Shown here piece after piece: positions 11,433-22,046 of a stretch of DNA of 64,000 nt. The translations under genes and the position numbers were made by a program. Source of the DNA: Lycocorax pyrrhopterus obiensis. Lineage: Eukaryota > Chordata > Aves > Passeriformes > Paradisaeidae. Every line of letters starts with the position of its first letter. Position 1 is the first letter of the stretch. Below the pieces are notes generated by a model. It worked only from the letters and a program-made list of their open reading frames with translations, was not told where the DNA came from and made no database searches. The stretch covers positions 15,941,264-16,005,263 of the forward strand of contig JACSVZ010000004.1 of the NCBI GenBank assembly GCA_014706295.1, in the 5' to 3' direction.

Positions 11433-13689
11433 TCCACATGCAAAAGGGAAGCTGAAGTGAATAGGAAGAACTGATAAAGAATGACATATAGCCAACAAAT
11501 GTCATTACTATTAAATGGAAAGATACCAATGCTGGTGCAACCCCAAGACTACAGAAACCATACTCGTTTAGTGAGGATTGTTTGATCATTTTAAAAGCAA
11601 CTGATATTAGTGTCAAACAGAAAGTACAGGAAAAACTCTAAACTTACAGTAGCAAAATATTGAGTATTTTTACAGAACATGATCCTGAAAACTGAAATAC
11701 TGCATTTATTAGCGTCCTGGCAGTTATATGTAATTTCTTTAGCAGAAACTCCTAATTCAGTCAGACATTACATTCTTAAAATTTTGCAATGTTGTTGCCT
11801 AAATACCTTATTCAACATTGCAAGATTCTTGAACTAGATATCTTCATGGAAAGGCTTTTTCACAAAGTTCGGTTTGCATGAATAAGATGCTGGATGTTTC
11901 TTCACTATCTTAGCAACTGCTGTGTCTTCTGAACTGAGGCAAATTTAGCTATGTGGATACAGTCTCTGTATTTAGGATATAAAAGTGAAGCTTAAATGCT
12001 GTAAGGTCTGGGTTTGCTGACTCGGCAGGCAGCAGGGTAGCTCATCACACAGATGTTATGACACTGAATAGAATATTCTACCTAAAAGGCAGTTCCTAGA
12101 TCTTTCAGGAGATGAAGCAAACCTTAAATACATGCAAAGAGAGTATCTTAGAAAAGCTTGGTATTTGGTCTATCCTTACATGTTTTCTTGATGAAGCCTG
12201 GTTTGGGGAGGAGTGTTTTCAAGCTTCTCTTTGGTTTGGGGTTGGTTTTTCTCATGAACTGTCTGAAAGTGAAAACTCAAATTTGATTCCTGTCAGGGAA
12301 ACCTTTTCCATAGAAACATTCCCTTACTTCCACCACTTGTCATTGCCCTTGCACGCTCTGACCAAATATTCATAAAGTTTCCTCCTCTCAAAACTGAGGA
12401 ACAAGAGATCTGTACATTCAGAGAGTGTGTACCTACAGCTTTCCCACTCGGTATTTCTGAGATGCCGAGCCAGCACGCAGAGCCTCCTTTTAAAGAGGCA
12501 TTTTCTTTGCAAGATGTTTTACTGATGTCAGTAGCAGCACTGGGCACATTAATAGCAAAAGAAACGAGGCACATTAATAAAAACTGCCTTCACAGAGCTG
12601 CTTTCATGACACTGATTCCAGAACATACTCAGATTTTTGGCAGAAACCATGCACACAAAGTGACCTTTGAATACAGCGTCTGGGTTTGGAGTCAGTGTCC
12701 CTCTAAGGTGACATGTCTCTGACAACTGGGGTGGCAAGAAGCACTGTTGTAGGCAATGTTTGAGTAATGCCTGCACTGCAGGCAAGAGAGGAGGCAGCAG
12801 AGCTGCTGAGCTTTAATCTACACATCTCCAGCAGTGCCAGCACCGAAGATACGGCAGCACTGGCTTCAGCCAGCAACGCATTAGCAACAGACTGAAGCCC
12901 ACGCTGCTGTGTCTTCATTTATCCTCATGTTTCATCAAGCCTCCAGAGAGTGGTGGGGGATGTGAAATCCCTCAGCACAGGATTGATTTGAGTGTCTTGC
13001 AGAGATAATTCACACGTCAATACTGTTAACCATTTCATTTTTTCTTATGAAGGAAGGGAAGGAGGATAACAGATCACGTTGGAGTCTAGTTTCAAGCTTC
13101 CAGCAAACTCAACGAATCAAGAACTGGAAGCTATACTCAGCTGAAGAAAATGGTAAAGGGCATGTTATGGAGTCAAATCTGAAAATCATAGTATGGACAG
13201 GCAAAAGAGATGTCAAGCATCAATTAACAAAAAGCAAAGATTTTCTTCCAAAATGATGTATCAATAGTAGCCTGTCTGCCAAAGAGTTTCCAGAAGCAAC
13301 AATTAGTCAAAAGGATTGTACTTTATTAGAGGAGTGAAATCAATGCAGTCAGTGGCTGTTAGGAAATAATTGAGAGATGACATATAGCTTCTCTGCAGGA
13401 GAAAAGCCAGAGCAACTGCCTCAAACCAAGATGTAAACAAGCAAGGTTTTAGATCAGAAAAGAGTAAATTAGTGGTATTTCAGTAAGAGTCCTGAAAGAA
13501 ATCACACATGGAAGTACTCCTACCTTAAGCAGGCTCCATACATACAGAATCCTGAGTACTTCTTTAACAGATCAGTGGAAAACTAGACCAGCAAATCTGA
13601 CTTTTTATACCAAATGAATTAATAAAAATTGTAATAAAGAAAGAAGCAGCACACAGACAAACAAATACAACGTAGGAAATCCAGGACAC
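11433..13689. other. Gene-free stretch
   Basis: No gene recognised. Frames stay below about 95 codons. Three of them overlap on opposite strands around 12.3-12.9 kb, where the sequence is less AT-rich, which is a composition effect. Confidence 0.5.
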
Positions 13690-14600
13690 AAAGCCACGTC
13701 CCACAAGGGTACTCAGGCTCTCTGAAAGAGGTGATAAATGGGGATGAGGCCGTTTCAATTGATCTTCTATGCTTGGATTTCCAATGTGGTTTTGACAAGG
13801 TTTCTCACAAAAGGGTTTTAAAAAAATTAAACTCTATGGAACTACAAGGAAGGTATTTTCCAGGATAAATGACTTATTAAAAGGCAGAATGTAAAGGATA
13901 AAAATAAATAGTAATTTTCATAATGTAAGGAAGTTTAACTGTGAGCCCGTGTGAATCGTCCCCAATGCATTTAAAGCTCAGGAAAGGAATAAAAAGTGAG
14001 GTGAAAGAGTTTCTTTATGATTCAAAATTATTCAGGGCACTAAAAATGAAAACTGATTACGAGAAGCAGCAGAATGATCTCACAATGCTGAATGATGGGA
14101 CAATCAATCAATGTCAGGTGAAATTTAAAGCATAGCATTTGAGGGAAAAATAGTTTAAATATATATATTAATGTACTCTAAATTACCCCCCAGCATTCAG
14201 GAAAGATCTTGGCATCATTATTGATAGTTCTTTGAAAATTTTAGTTCATGGATGAAGAGCAGGGAGCAAGGAAAAGAGAATGGCAAGAATCATTAATGAA
14301 GGATGAAAAACAAGAGCAAAAACATAGTAATGCCACTTTTATAAACCCATGGTGTTCCCGCAGCTTGAATTCTGCGTGTCTTTCTAGGCACCCCACCTCT
14401 AAAAGGATAGAGCAGCAGAAGAAAGCAGATAAAGACAATCAAATGATCCCCCCCCCGCCAAAAAAAAAATACAGTATCCATACAAAGAAGGATCACACAG
14501 ACTAAGGTTTTTTAAACTTGGAAAGCAATGGTCAAGGAAAGGTAGTATGGATTTATGTAAAAATAAGGAATGTCACTGCAAAGGAGTTTAGAGAACAAGT
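13690..14600 (+). mobile_element. Ancient CR1 LINE reverse-transcriptase relic
   Basis: Several ordered blocks match the second open reading frame of CR1 non-LTR retrotransposons. At 13761-13817 the translation DLLCLDFQCGFDKVSHKRV matches the motif-A region (LDFxKAFDKVSHKR). At about 13986-14070 comes GIKSEVKEFLYDSKLFRALK, the region of the FADD catalytic box. At 14202-14237 KDLGIIIDSSLK matches the conserved block that follows. Further C-terminal similarity fades out after about 14.5 kb. Stops and frameshifts separate the blocks, a deletion removed most of the part between motifs A and C, and the first aspartate of the FADD pair reads as tyrosine (LYDS, 14013-14024). The copy is dead and much older than the other CR1 pieces here. 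Both ends are approximate. Confidence 0.85.
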
Positions 14601-15150
14601 TATTCGTTATGCCCCAGTTTGATTCGATGCTTCTTAATTTAAGCATTATCAGGCAGCAGATTAAAACTAGGAAAACAAAGCAGATTTATCTTTTTGACCA
14701 CAATCTGCAACTAAAATGTCAAAATTAATTGCCAAGGACACGGTGGGAACCAGCATCTAAACAGGTCTAGAAAAAAAAAAAACCCAAACAACTCACCACC
14801 ACCTCAACAACACATAAATTAATGAAAGGAATGACCTGTGAGAGCCTGAAAGATGTGACTAAAAGAGCAGGCTTGATCTGTAGCCTGTCATGGCATCATA
14901 AACCCACTTCCTTCTTCTGTAAGAAGCCCAGATCTCTTTGCTCTCACTGAGATCTTCCCTTTCCCAACAAATTTTAAGTTGACTAGTCTATTTAAAATAT
15001 GATTTCACAACATAGGAGCATAGGGGTTGAAATGCTAGCTGGAACCCCTAAATGTAACTAAAATAATGATTCAGGTTTGATGGAAAGAAGATGTCAAAGT
15101 GGTGCTCACCCAGAAGATTCTCCATGTTGCTGTATTTACCTGAATCTACA

Positions 15151-15188
15151 CTATATATATATATATACACACACATATACACATATAA
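15151..15188. repeat. TA/CA microsatellite
   Basis: About nine TA units pass into CACACA and ATACACAT units. Likely polymorphic between individuals. Confidence 0.85.
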
Positions 15189-16154
15189 AGAAACAGGATA
15201 AATATTTTTTTTTTTGCATCTTTTTGTGGCTCCCACAAGCAATAAGGATCTTAACCCTGTTGAGGAAATATGCCTGAAAACTGAATCATAAATTTGACTC
15301 TGCTCCTCTGATCAATATAGATCATCTTGCACTCTTTACTTGACTGCATTAGAGTGAAGAATACAGCAGGACCGCAAAAATGTGCATTAGAGTGTAACAT
15401 ATCCTGATGCACATAGAGGGGCAGAGACTCTCTAGTCTTCCCAGTCCATTTGGAAACTGCACTGAACTTTAGAATATTGGTTTAGTGGCCGGCTTGAGAG
15501 AGGAGAATGATTGTATTTTTACTTCCCAGTGAATTTCATCCTTTCAAGTTCACTCAAAGAGAATGAGGGCAAATTGAGCTGAAAAAAAAGCAAAGGGTAC
15601 CTGTGAATCAGCTGCAGGAAGCTCCAGCTCCATCCTCCATGGAAATTGCTCTTTTTCCTCATTTTCGTGAATTTGGTGGCCAGTGACTGCACCAAGTTTG
15701 TAAGCAGCTCTGCCTGGCTTAATAATAATACACTGGCAAAAAGAAACACGTTCTTCCCCTGGTTTTTATTGCCTGCAAAATGCCATGAGAGTTTCAAATT
15801 CAAGCAATCAATGTGAAGGAGAATAGACCATAAAAGCAAAGATTATTGCCTCAGAAATAGCTCTACTTTCCCTATCTCTCAATAACGAGGCAAGAACTTT
15901 ATGGAAGATTTGACAGTGTCTGGTGCATGGTATAAAGGAGAAAGAAACACATACATGATTTGATACCAGGAAAAAAATGACTGGATTTTACACAGCTTGC
16001 AAGAGAGGGCTGGAGAGAGCAGCCTCTCGTCTTTGCAAATAATGCTCTTAAGTTAAAATCTGATCTTAACAGTCCTATTCTGCACCGAGAAAATGAAATG
16101 CAACCACCAGAGAAAAGTGCAAAAAGTCAAATGTATTTCTGCAAAAAAGCAGTG

Positions 16155-16176
16155 TGCAAATTGCATGCAAATGAGT
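16155..16176. promoter_or_regulatory. Octamer-type sites around a perfect palindrome
   Basis: TTGCATGCAA (16161-16170) is a perfect 10-base palindrome. It overlaps an exact ATGCAAAT octamer (16165-16172) on one side and a GCAAAT half-site on the other. POU-domain proteins bind such sites singly or as dimers. Binding here is an inference. Confidence 0.25.
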
Positions 16177-17581
16177 TGTCATTTTCTAGGAGCACATCTC
16201 CTCCCATTAGAAAAGGAAAACTTAACTCAAAAGCATGCTGTTCACATGCTGTTTGTAAGCTATTAAGGTAGACTGAAAGAGATGCTCTGCAAACTCTATT
16301 TTCATCAGTTTCTTGCTGATGAAATACACTTGAAGACCTACTTCTAAATCATACACAAAGTTAATTTATTCTTCAGTGTGGAGCAGAGAGAGATTCTGGG
16401 GTGTCTTTGATCGTGAAGACATACCTAGTTATGAAATATATGCCAGATGCTTAGATTCAGAGGGACTGGGTTTTTTGGTCAAACTCTGTCACTAGAATAT
16501 ATTTTCTTTACCTTGAACATTTTAAAATGTCTGTTATCAAATTCCTTCAGAAATTATTTCAAATGTATCGGTGCCGGTTCAGACATTTTCTTTTTACTTT
16601 TCCGTTATTATGCATATGTCAAAATTACATCAAACTCAGCTAGACTACTAATATGAATTTCTTATCTTATCTACTCTGGAAATGCTTAAATAGCAGGTAT
16701 TTAAAATCTCAAACACACAGCACAAATAGAGACAGTTTAACATAAAAAACCCCAACCTCAATTTCCCCAAACCAAAATGGCTGAATCTTCACTAACAAAT
16801 AAAGCTACAGTGTTCTTAATGACATTAAAACAAAACTTGAAAGAAAATTGTTACTTTCACCCTGTTCATGGTGTCCATACTCAGAGTGATATGCCATGAA
16901 ATGGTGCAGGAAATTTCCATATTTTAGAACTGCTGGGTTTTTTTTTTAACTGACCTTTTATTTGGGGGAGGGTGGGAATCAACCTCAAGGGAAATTTTAA
17001 TAATTTTTTTTAAACAGAATGAAAATACTTATTGACATATCGACATTCACCGGAAAGAGAAACACAGACAGAAAACAGCTCTGCCTTGCAATGCAAGACC
17101 CTTCAGAGGCTCCTCGTGGTCTAAGCCAATTTTTGAAGAGATTCAGTGCTTGAACTCATTTAGATCCAGCAGCATTGATGGGCGTGAGGCTTTAATGGCT
17201 GGAAAAAGCTGGGACATAAAGCGTATGGGCCACCATTCACCATCTGCGTTACCAGAGTGACAGGAGGGGAGCATTCTGAACAGCAATACAGCTGTGTGAG
17301 TAAACTTGGGCACTATGGCAAAAAGTCATCTGACAGCCAACCTCACCAGAGATTGATTAGAGTCCAAATTAGAAACAAATACGGTAAATGTGCAACTTCA
17401 ATGGCTAAAATTTTCCTCTCTTTTCAAATATGTTTTTCATGTTATATTTTGGGACGTAAATATAATATCAGGCTCAAAATATCCTCATTCCCTTTTTAAT
17501 ATAAAATTTATTCTGTTATGTTGATTTTTGTTCATCTCTGAGCTGGAATTTAACAGTAGATTAGATCACTTTAGAGCTTTT

Positions 17582-17595
17582 GTTACTATGGTAAC
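17582..17595 (+). promoter_or_regulatory. RFX-type X-box
   Basis: GTTACTATGGTAAC fits the X-box pattern (GTNRCC, short spacer, RGYAAC) with one mismatch and has nearly symmetrical arms. RFX factors bind X-boxes, for instance at genes for cilia. No promoter or gene can be seen beside it, so this would be a distal site or a chance match. Confidence 0.3.
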
Positions 17596-17673
17596 ACTGC
17601 ACTGCTGTTATATTTCTTCACCTCCAATCTTGATTTTGAGGTGAGTGGTTATATTTATTCCTGTCCTTTACAG

Positions 17674-17846
17674 GATCTCAGTGTGATGGAAAAGCATTTG
17701 GTAGAAGAAAAATGTTAGCATAAGCTCCCACCATAAGGTGGGGAGTCCACAGTGGCTAATTTGTGCTGAAGGTCAAGTGTGCTGTGGGCTAAATGCATTC
17801 ACTTAACTTTTAAGGTCTTTCAGTTCTAAATTAGATTAAATTACAG
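17674..17846 (+). other. Candidate non-coding exon (best splice-site pair in the window)
   Basis: The acceptor is a long pyrimidine run ending CCTTTACAG (AG at 17672-17673). The donor is CAG|GTGAGT at 17844-17852, close to the vertebrate consensus. Together they define 173 bases, an ordinary internal exon length. All three forward frames contain stops, so it would belong to a non-coding RNA or an untranslated region. A second consensus donor (GAG|GTGAGT) sits just upstream at 17638-17646. No other exon of the same transcript can be linked to it. Confidence 0.25.
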
Positions 17847-18406
17847 GTGAGTAAAGTTTGTGCTGGTCACCCTTGAGTTGCCTCTCTGAATAGCTTAGGA
17901 ACAGTATGGCCCTAGAGTGGTGTTCTGAGAAGACACCAGCTCCAGCTCTTCTGAGAGATGAGACATTTATCATCCAGCACAAAGGTGGAGAAAGCCAACC
18001 CAGCAGCACCAGCCAGGTCTTGCTTTATGCTCTACAAAACCTTCTCCTTCCTTGAAGCTGCAGACCACACTGCAGAAATTTCCTGCACATTAGGACCACA
18101 AGACATGGAGATTGTCCCCAGCCTCCGAGAGCCCAAATGTCCCCCACGCTGCTCGAACTGCTGCTCTGTGGAAAATTAATTCCTCACCTGTCTGCACTGT
18201 GCCTGGCTTTATTGGCCTATAATAGTGGGTACATCACAAGAACGCCAAGCATTCACAAAAACACAGATAGTACTGGAAGCCAGGTTCATTAAAAACATCA
18301 CCTGACACTTCCCGCTGGAGACTTTTGTTTCATGTTGCTTTTAATTTTGTTAAACAGAGCTGGTGCTTAAAGATAACATGTTTATCATTGAATGGTTAGA
18401 TGTGTG
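17847..18406. other. Gene-free stretch
   Basis: Nothing specific is seen. One 73-codon plus-strand frame at 17958-18179 sits in locally GC-richer sequence and is not recognisable. Confidence 0.45.
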
Positions 18407-18545
18407 TCATAGGATGGTTTGGAAGGAACCTTAAAGATCATCCAGTGCCAGCACCCTGCCATGGGCAGGGACACCTTCCACTAGACCAGGTTGCTCAGAG
18501 ACTCATCCAGTCTGGCCAGGAGCACTTCCAGGGTGGGAGCATAAT
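18407..18545 (-). mobile_element. CR1 LINE 3'-end fragment
   Basis: Read on the plus strand, this is the familiar reverse complement of an avian CR1 terminus: TCATAGGATGGTTTGGAAGG at 18407-18426, then the phrase CTTAAAGATCATCCAG, CCATGGGCAGGGACACCTTC, and ACTAGACCAGGTTGCTC. The element's 3' end is at 18407 and the copy is truncated on its 5' side near 18545, as is usual for CR1. It is the best-preserved CR1 tail in the window, hence probably one of the younger ones. Confidence 0.93.
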
Positions 18546-19070
18546 CTCCTCAGTCTTTCTCTACAGAAGGAGAAAGACTTCTCAGGTACAGTAGCTTACA
18601 ATACAGAGAGCCTCCTGAATAAAACTGTCTTTGGGAGGCAGGGCTCTCTCTCAGAAAACTAAAAGAGTGTAAGGCTACTTTCTTATTAAACTGTGACTAA
18701 TACTGTGAATAGTCCTTCTAGGCATTTATAGCATGATGATATTTTCATGGGAAATTTTAAGAAAAAATGTTTGGGCAATTTTTGATGTAGGCTTACAGAA
18801 AGAATACACTTTTCCCATATGGCTTTTGTCTGGGACATGCCTTTCATCATCCTGTGAAAATCAAGCCAAATTCTGTCAACTCAGGAACTTGTGAAATATA
18901 TAGCTCACACAGAGAGATAAGACTCTTCCACCTTCAAAATAAATCCTCCTTTCCCAGCCATGTTAGAGCCTCACCTCTCAACCTCCATTCCCAAGGGAGC
19001 AGGAGGCATTGTTCCATCCCCTCCAAGCTCCCAAAAAGCACATTCAAATCCTTTGCTTTAGACAGCAGGA
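18546..19070. other. Gene-free stretch
   Basis: No gene or repeat recognised. The 74-codon plus-strand frame at 18854-19078 is not recognisable. Confidence 0.45.
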
Positions 19071-19210
19071 AGGATTAATTGCTTTTTAATTAGGGAATGG
19101 GTTGCATCTGCCTAATTCTCCCAGCAACCACAGGGTGGCGATCGTGTTCTGTGCTATCAAATTAATGGCTTTTGGCTCACAAGGTCACTTTGCACAAATA
19201 AACATCATGT
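19071..19210. promoter_or_regulatory. Enhancer-like patch with homeodomain and nuclear-receptor-type sites
   Basis: It holds TTAATTG (from 19075), a palindromic TAATTA (19087-19092), AATTAATGG (from 19160) and a nuclear-receptor-type half-site AAGGTCA at 19181-19187, plus a weak CTCF-like CCACAGGGTGGCG near 19129. The mix resembles conserved vertebrate non-coding elements. Conservation is not shown by this sequence alone. Confidence 0.22.
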
Positions 19211-19734
19211 ACATCCTCTCGAAGGATTCTTCTGATTCCTTGTCTTAATGCTGAAAAATTGCAGGATTCATCATATCCCACCTGTGCCTGATTTTTTTGC
19301 CATTAATCTAAATCCCCACTCTTGGCTTATTTCATCACTTGGTCTCATTTCATTTTTCTCCTCATCTGGCAACGAGTCCAATGAAAATTATTGCATGATG
19401 TCATGCAGGAATTCATTTCGACCCAGCTATATTTTTAGGGGTTGCAGGCTACCTCTCATAAAGATATCTGATTGAATAGTAACTGGTAAACACTAAACTG
19501 CATATCAAGTAGCATAACTCACTCCAGCAGCTCACTAAAGCTTCATTGGGTTTGTCCTTGAGGCAATGAAAGTAACTACTTAATATTTCACCATCTCTTT
19601 GATCATTTTTGTAACATTTAGATACCAAAGAACATTAGCTGAAATGTAGCATCTGCTTGTCAAAAAAAAAATAAAAAGCAGCACATTTTCATTTTATTTT
19701 TTTTACCTTCTTTTTCTAATGAGATTGATTGAGA

Positions 19735-19880
19735 CATAAAGATGACAGGTATTTGCATAGAAGCCAAGAGCAACTCCACAGGAGCAAGTGAATCTGCATT
19801 AGTAATAGCAGGAAAATAATGAAAATACAGAAATCATTCAGAGCACAATAACAGCCATGGTTGCATTTAACAATTACAAG
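19735..19880. promoter_or_regulatory. Enhancer-like patch with exact octamer
   Basis: An exact ATTTGCAT octamer lies at 19751-19758, preceded by a TGACAG (MEIS/TGIF-type) site at 19743-19748 and followed by several TAATGA/ACAAT-type cores up to about 19880. This fits a POU/SOX/homeodomain enhancer, but short motifs like these occur often in AT-rich DNA. Confidence 0.18.
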
Positions 19881-20206
19881 AGAGTGAATTGATCATATCT
19901 AGGGAGGAAGGAAACATTCTTTGGGGATGAAAGCACACCGGCAATTTCTTGATAAAAACGACAGCTTGTTTTGCCTGTAACTCCTGTGAGTGTTTCCCTG
20001 CGTGGCTGTAAATTCTCTCAGAGAAGACCAGATTGGCAAAACTCAAGCCTACTTTGTACAGGACCAGGGAACTGTGCACAGGAGAAGAGGGGAATCAGAT
20101 TCTGCAATATTCACTCCTCCTGGATGTTCACAGATTTTCCAATTTGGTTTTAAAATAAAAATATATTAGCATCTAGCTAGGCCAACTTAAGTTTACATAT
20201 AAAGTA

Positions 20207-20252
20207 GGCCAGGTTGATCTTGATGGAGTGAGAGAACCTGTCTGGAATAAAG
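20207..20252 (+). mobile_element. Possible tiny CR1 remnant
   Basis: AGGCCAGGTTGATCTTGATG followed by AGAACCTGTCTGG resembles the CR1 phrase AGGCCAGGTTGGATGGGGC ... AACCTGGTCTAG, with a small insertion. The similarity covers only some 45 bases and no 3' terminus follows, so this is weak. Confidence 0.25.
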
Positions 20253-21985
20253 ATGATTATGCTCTACAGGAAAAATAAGAATGGGCAGCTTATTTGGGAT
20301 GCAAATATTTTGACATTTATTCAGTGCTTTACTTGGCATCAGCAGCAGAAACAGCACATATCCTTCCTGTACCACTCGACAGAGACCTCAGGAGAAAAAG
20401 CCAAAAATACCGAAAAAACAACGGCTTGGTGAGGTATTACTGGGCAGAAATCTTTGGCCTTACAATCAGAGTACCTTGACTTTCGTAGCCCTGAAGAGAC
20501 ACTTGAGCTGGTTAAAGACATGTACCTCTCTCCAGAGAAGAGTGTGATGTGTGTTGGTAGAGCAAAATTCAGTTCACTTGGTGGATATACACAATTCTGT
20601 CACAAAAACAAGCAAAAAAAAAAATCCATCCTTCCCCAGTCTTTCCTTTGGAGCATCGGATTTACATTTGGGATCAGCGCTACCTCGCTCTTGGGGAAGA
20701 ACGTTTGTGGACAACATCTAGCTGGATTCTATCCCCATGTGAATGAAACATTTCAGCACTGGTAGAAGTTGTCTCCCAAATTCCCTGGGGCACAAAAGCC
20801 GTAGCACATGCCAGTACACTCAAGATACAAACCCATCCTTGCATGCTGGGCATCACCAGTACTGACATTCAGCAAACAGAGAGAGAGAAGGTTCCTAGCC
20901 AAGAGAAGACAAGACCTGTCACTTCACTAATGTCCAGGACAACTCTGGCTCACAGGAGGCTCCAGTAAGTGGAAGCAGCTACAAGTAGAAAGCTTGCTAG
21001 ATGTGGTAGCTGAATCAGCCAGTGCACAGTCAGGGCTGGAAGATATTTCCAAACATGCCAGCAGTGGAAGGAGCTGAGGGAACATCAGGAAAAGTTGGGG
21101 TGGGGAGCTGAAAGACAAGGAACACAAGCATTGTGGTAGCCCTTCAAAGAAGGTCAGTGAAGAAGCTGAGAAACAGAAGAAACAAGAACCAGCTCACATC
21201 TGTGGCTGCTCTTTTCTTTACTGCTGGTGAAATTCAGCCTGTTCTCAGAGAGAGTCAGATGCCCTTGAAGAGAAAGAACGCCTTGAGACTGAGGTCTTTA
21301 ACCACTTAAATGACTCTGTCCTGCTCCTACGGGTGGGCAAACTTGGCAATTTGCTGAGTTGCAACCAAGCCATCAGACATACCTTTCCTGGGTGTCTGTC
21401 CCTTTGAGTTTCAACTTGAGATCAGTAGGCAGAGATAGACACAGAAATCCTCCCAAGGTGGGGAACTTGTGAACTGGGGGGCTAACGCTGGGTAACACTG
21501 GGTGAGGGAGTTCAGATGTGCAAAGGGAGGTCAGACTCCCACAGCTCTCCTTCCTCAGGGTCTGGCAGGTCCTTTCATGCAAAGAGACTTGTGGTGCTCG
21601 CTGGGTTGGGGTCACTAGCGCAGAATAAGCAAGATAGAAAGACACTTTGTCCCCTCATTTAGCAGAACTGGTGCAGCAGTGTGAGTGTTGTACTGCTCCT
21701 CCTTTTTCCCTTTGGAAGTATAACAACGTGTTTGTGCTGCCCTGTCATAGTATTGCAAGGAGACAGTCCTGTTTTACCGGGAGAGCAGGAGCAGCCATCT
21801 GCTCCTGGATGTGAGAGACCAGATCTGAAGGGTAAAGCTCCAGTGGTACGCAATCCTCCCTCAGCAGAGAGACACAGCTGTGCTTTTGACTTCACTTCAA
21901 AAGGGCAGCTTGCTCTTGCTAACACTAGCGTATCTTAGCCACCTCCATAAAATCCTAATGGCAAGGAGTGCCTTGTGGAACTTAC
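20253..21985. other. Gene-free stretch
   Basis: No gene recognised. Locally GC-richer sequence around 21.4-21.9 kb opens frames of 85-90 codons on both strands (21373-21645 minus, 21659-21925 minus, 21681-21938 plus). Their mutual overlap and lack of any family resemblance argue against coding. Confidence 0.45.
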
Positions 21986-22046
21986 CTGGAGACAGAGAGA
22001 TCAAGTGAAGAGTACTTGTGGCTCTCCTTATCCCACTGTCTCCTCG
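21986..22046 (-). other. Candidate small exon, minus strand
   Basis: On the minus strand a pyrimidine-rich tract ending CATTTTTAG (AG at 22048-22047) is followed by 61 bases and a strong donor CCAG|GTAAGTT (junction between 21986 and 21985). Two of three frames are open throughout, which is unsurprising at this length. I do not recognise either translation. It could be an exon of an unannotated transcript or a chance pair of sites. Confidence 0.18.

Larger units (their letters stand above)
14601..17553. other. Gene-free stretch with simple repeats
   Basis: No gene recognised; frames do not exceed about 106 codons. It holds the TA/CA microsatellite near 15.16 kb and an octamer-containing palindrome near 16.16 kb. 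The rest is AT-rich sequence in which I see nothing specific. Confidence 0.5.
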
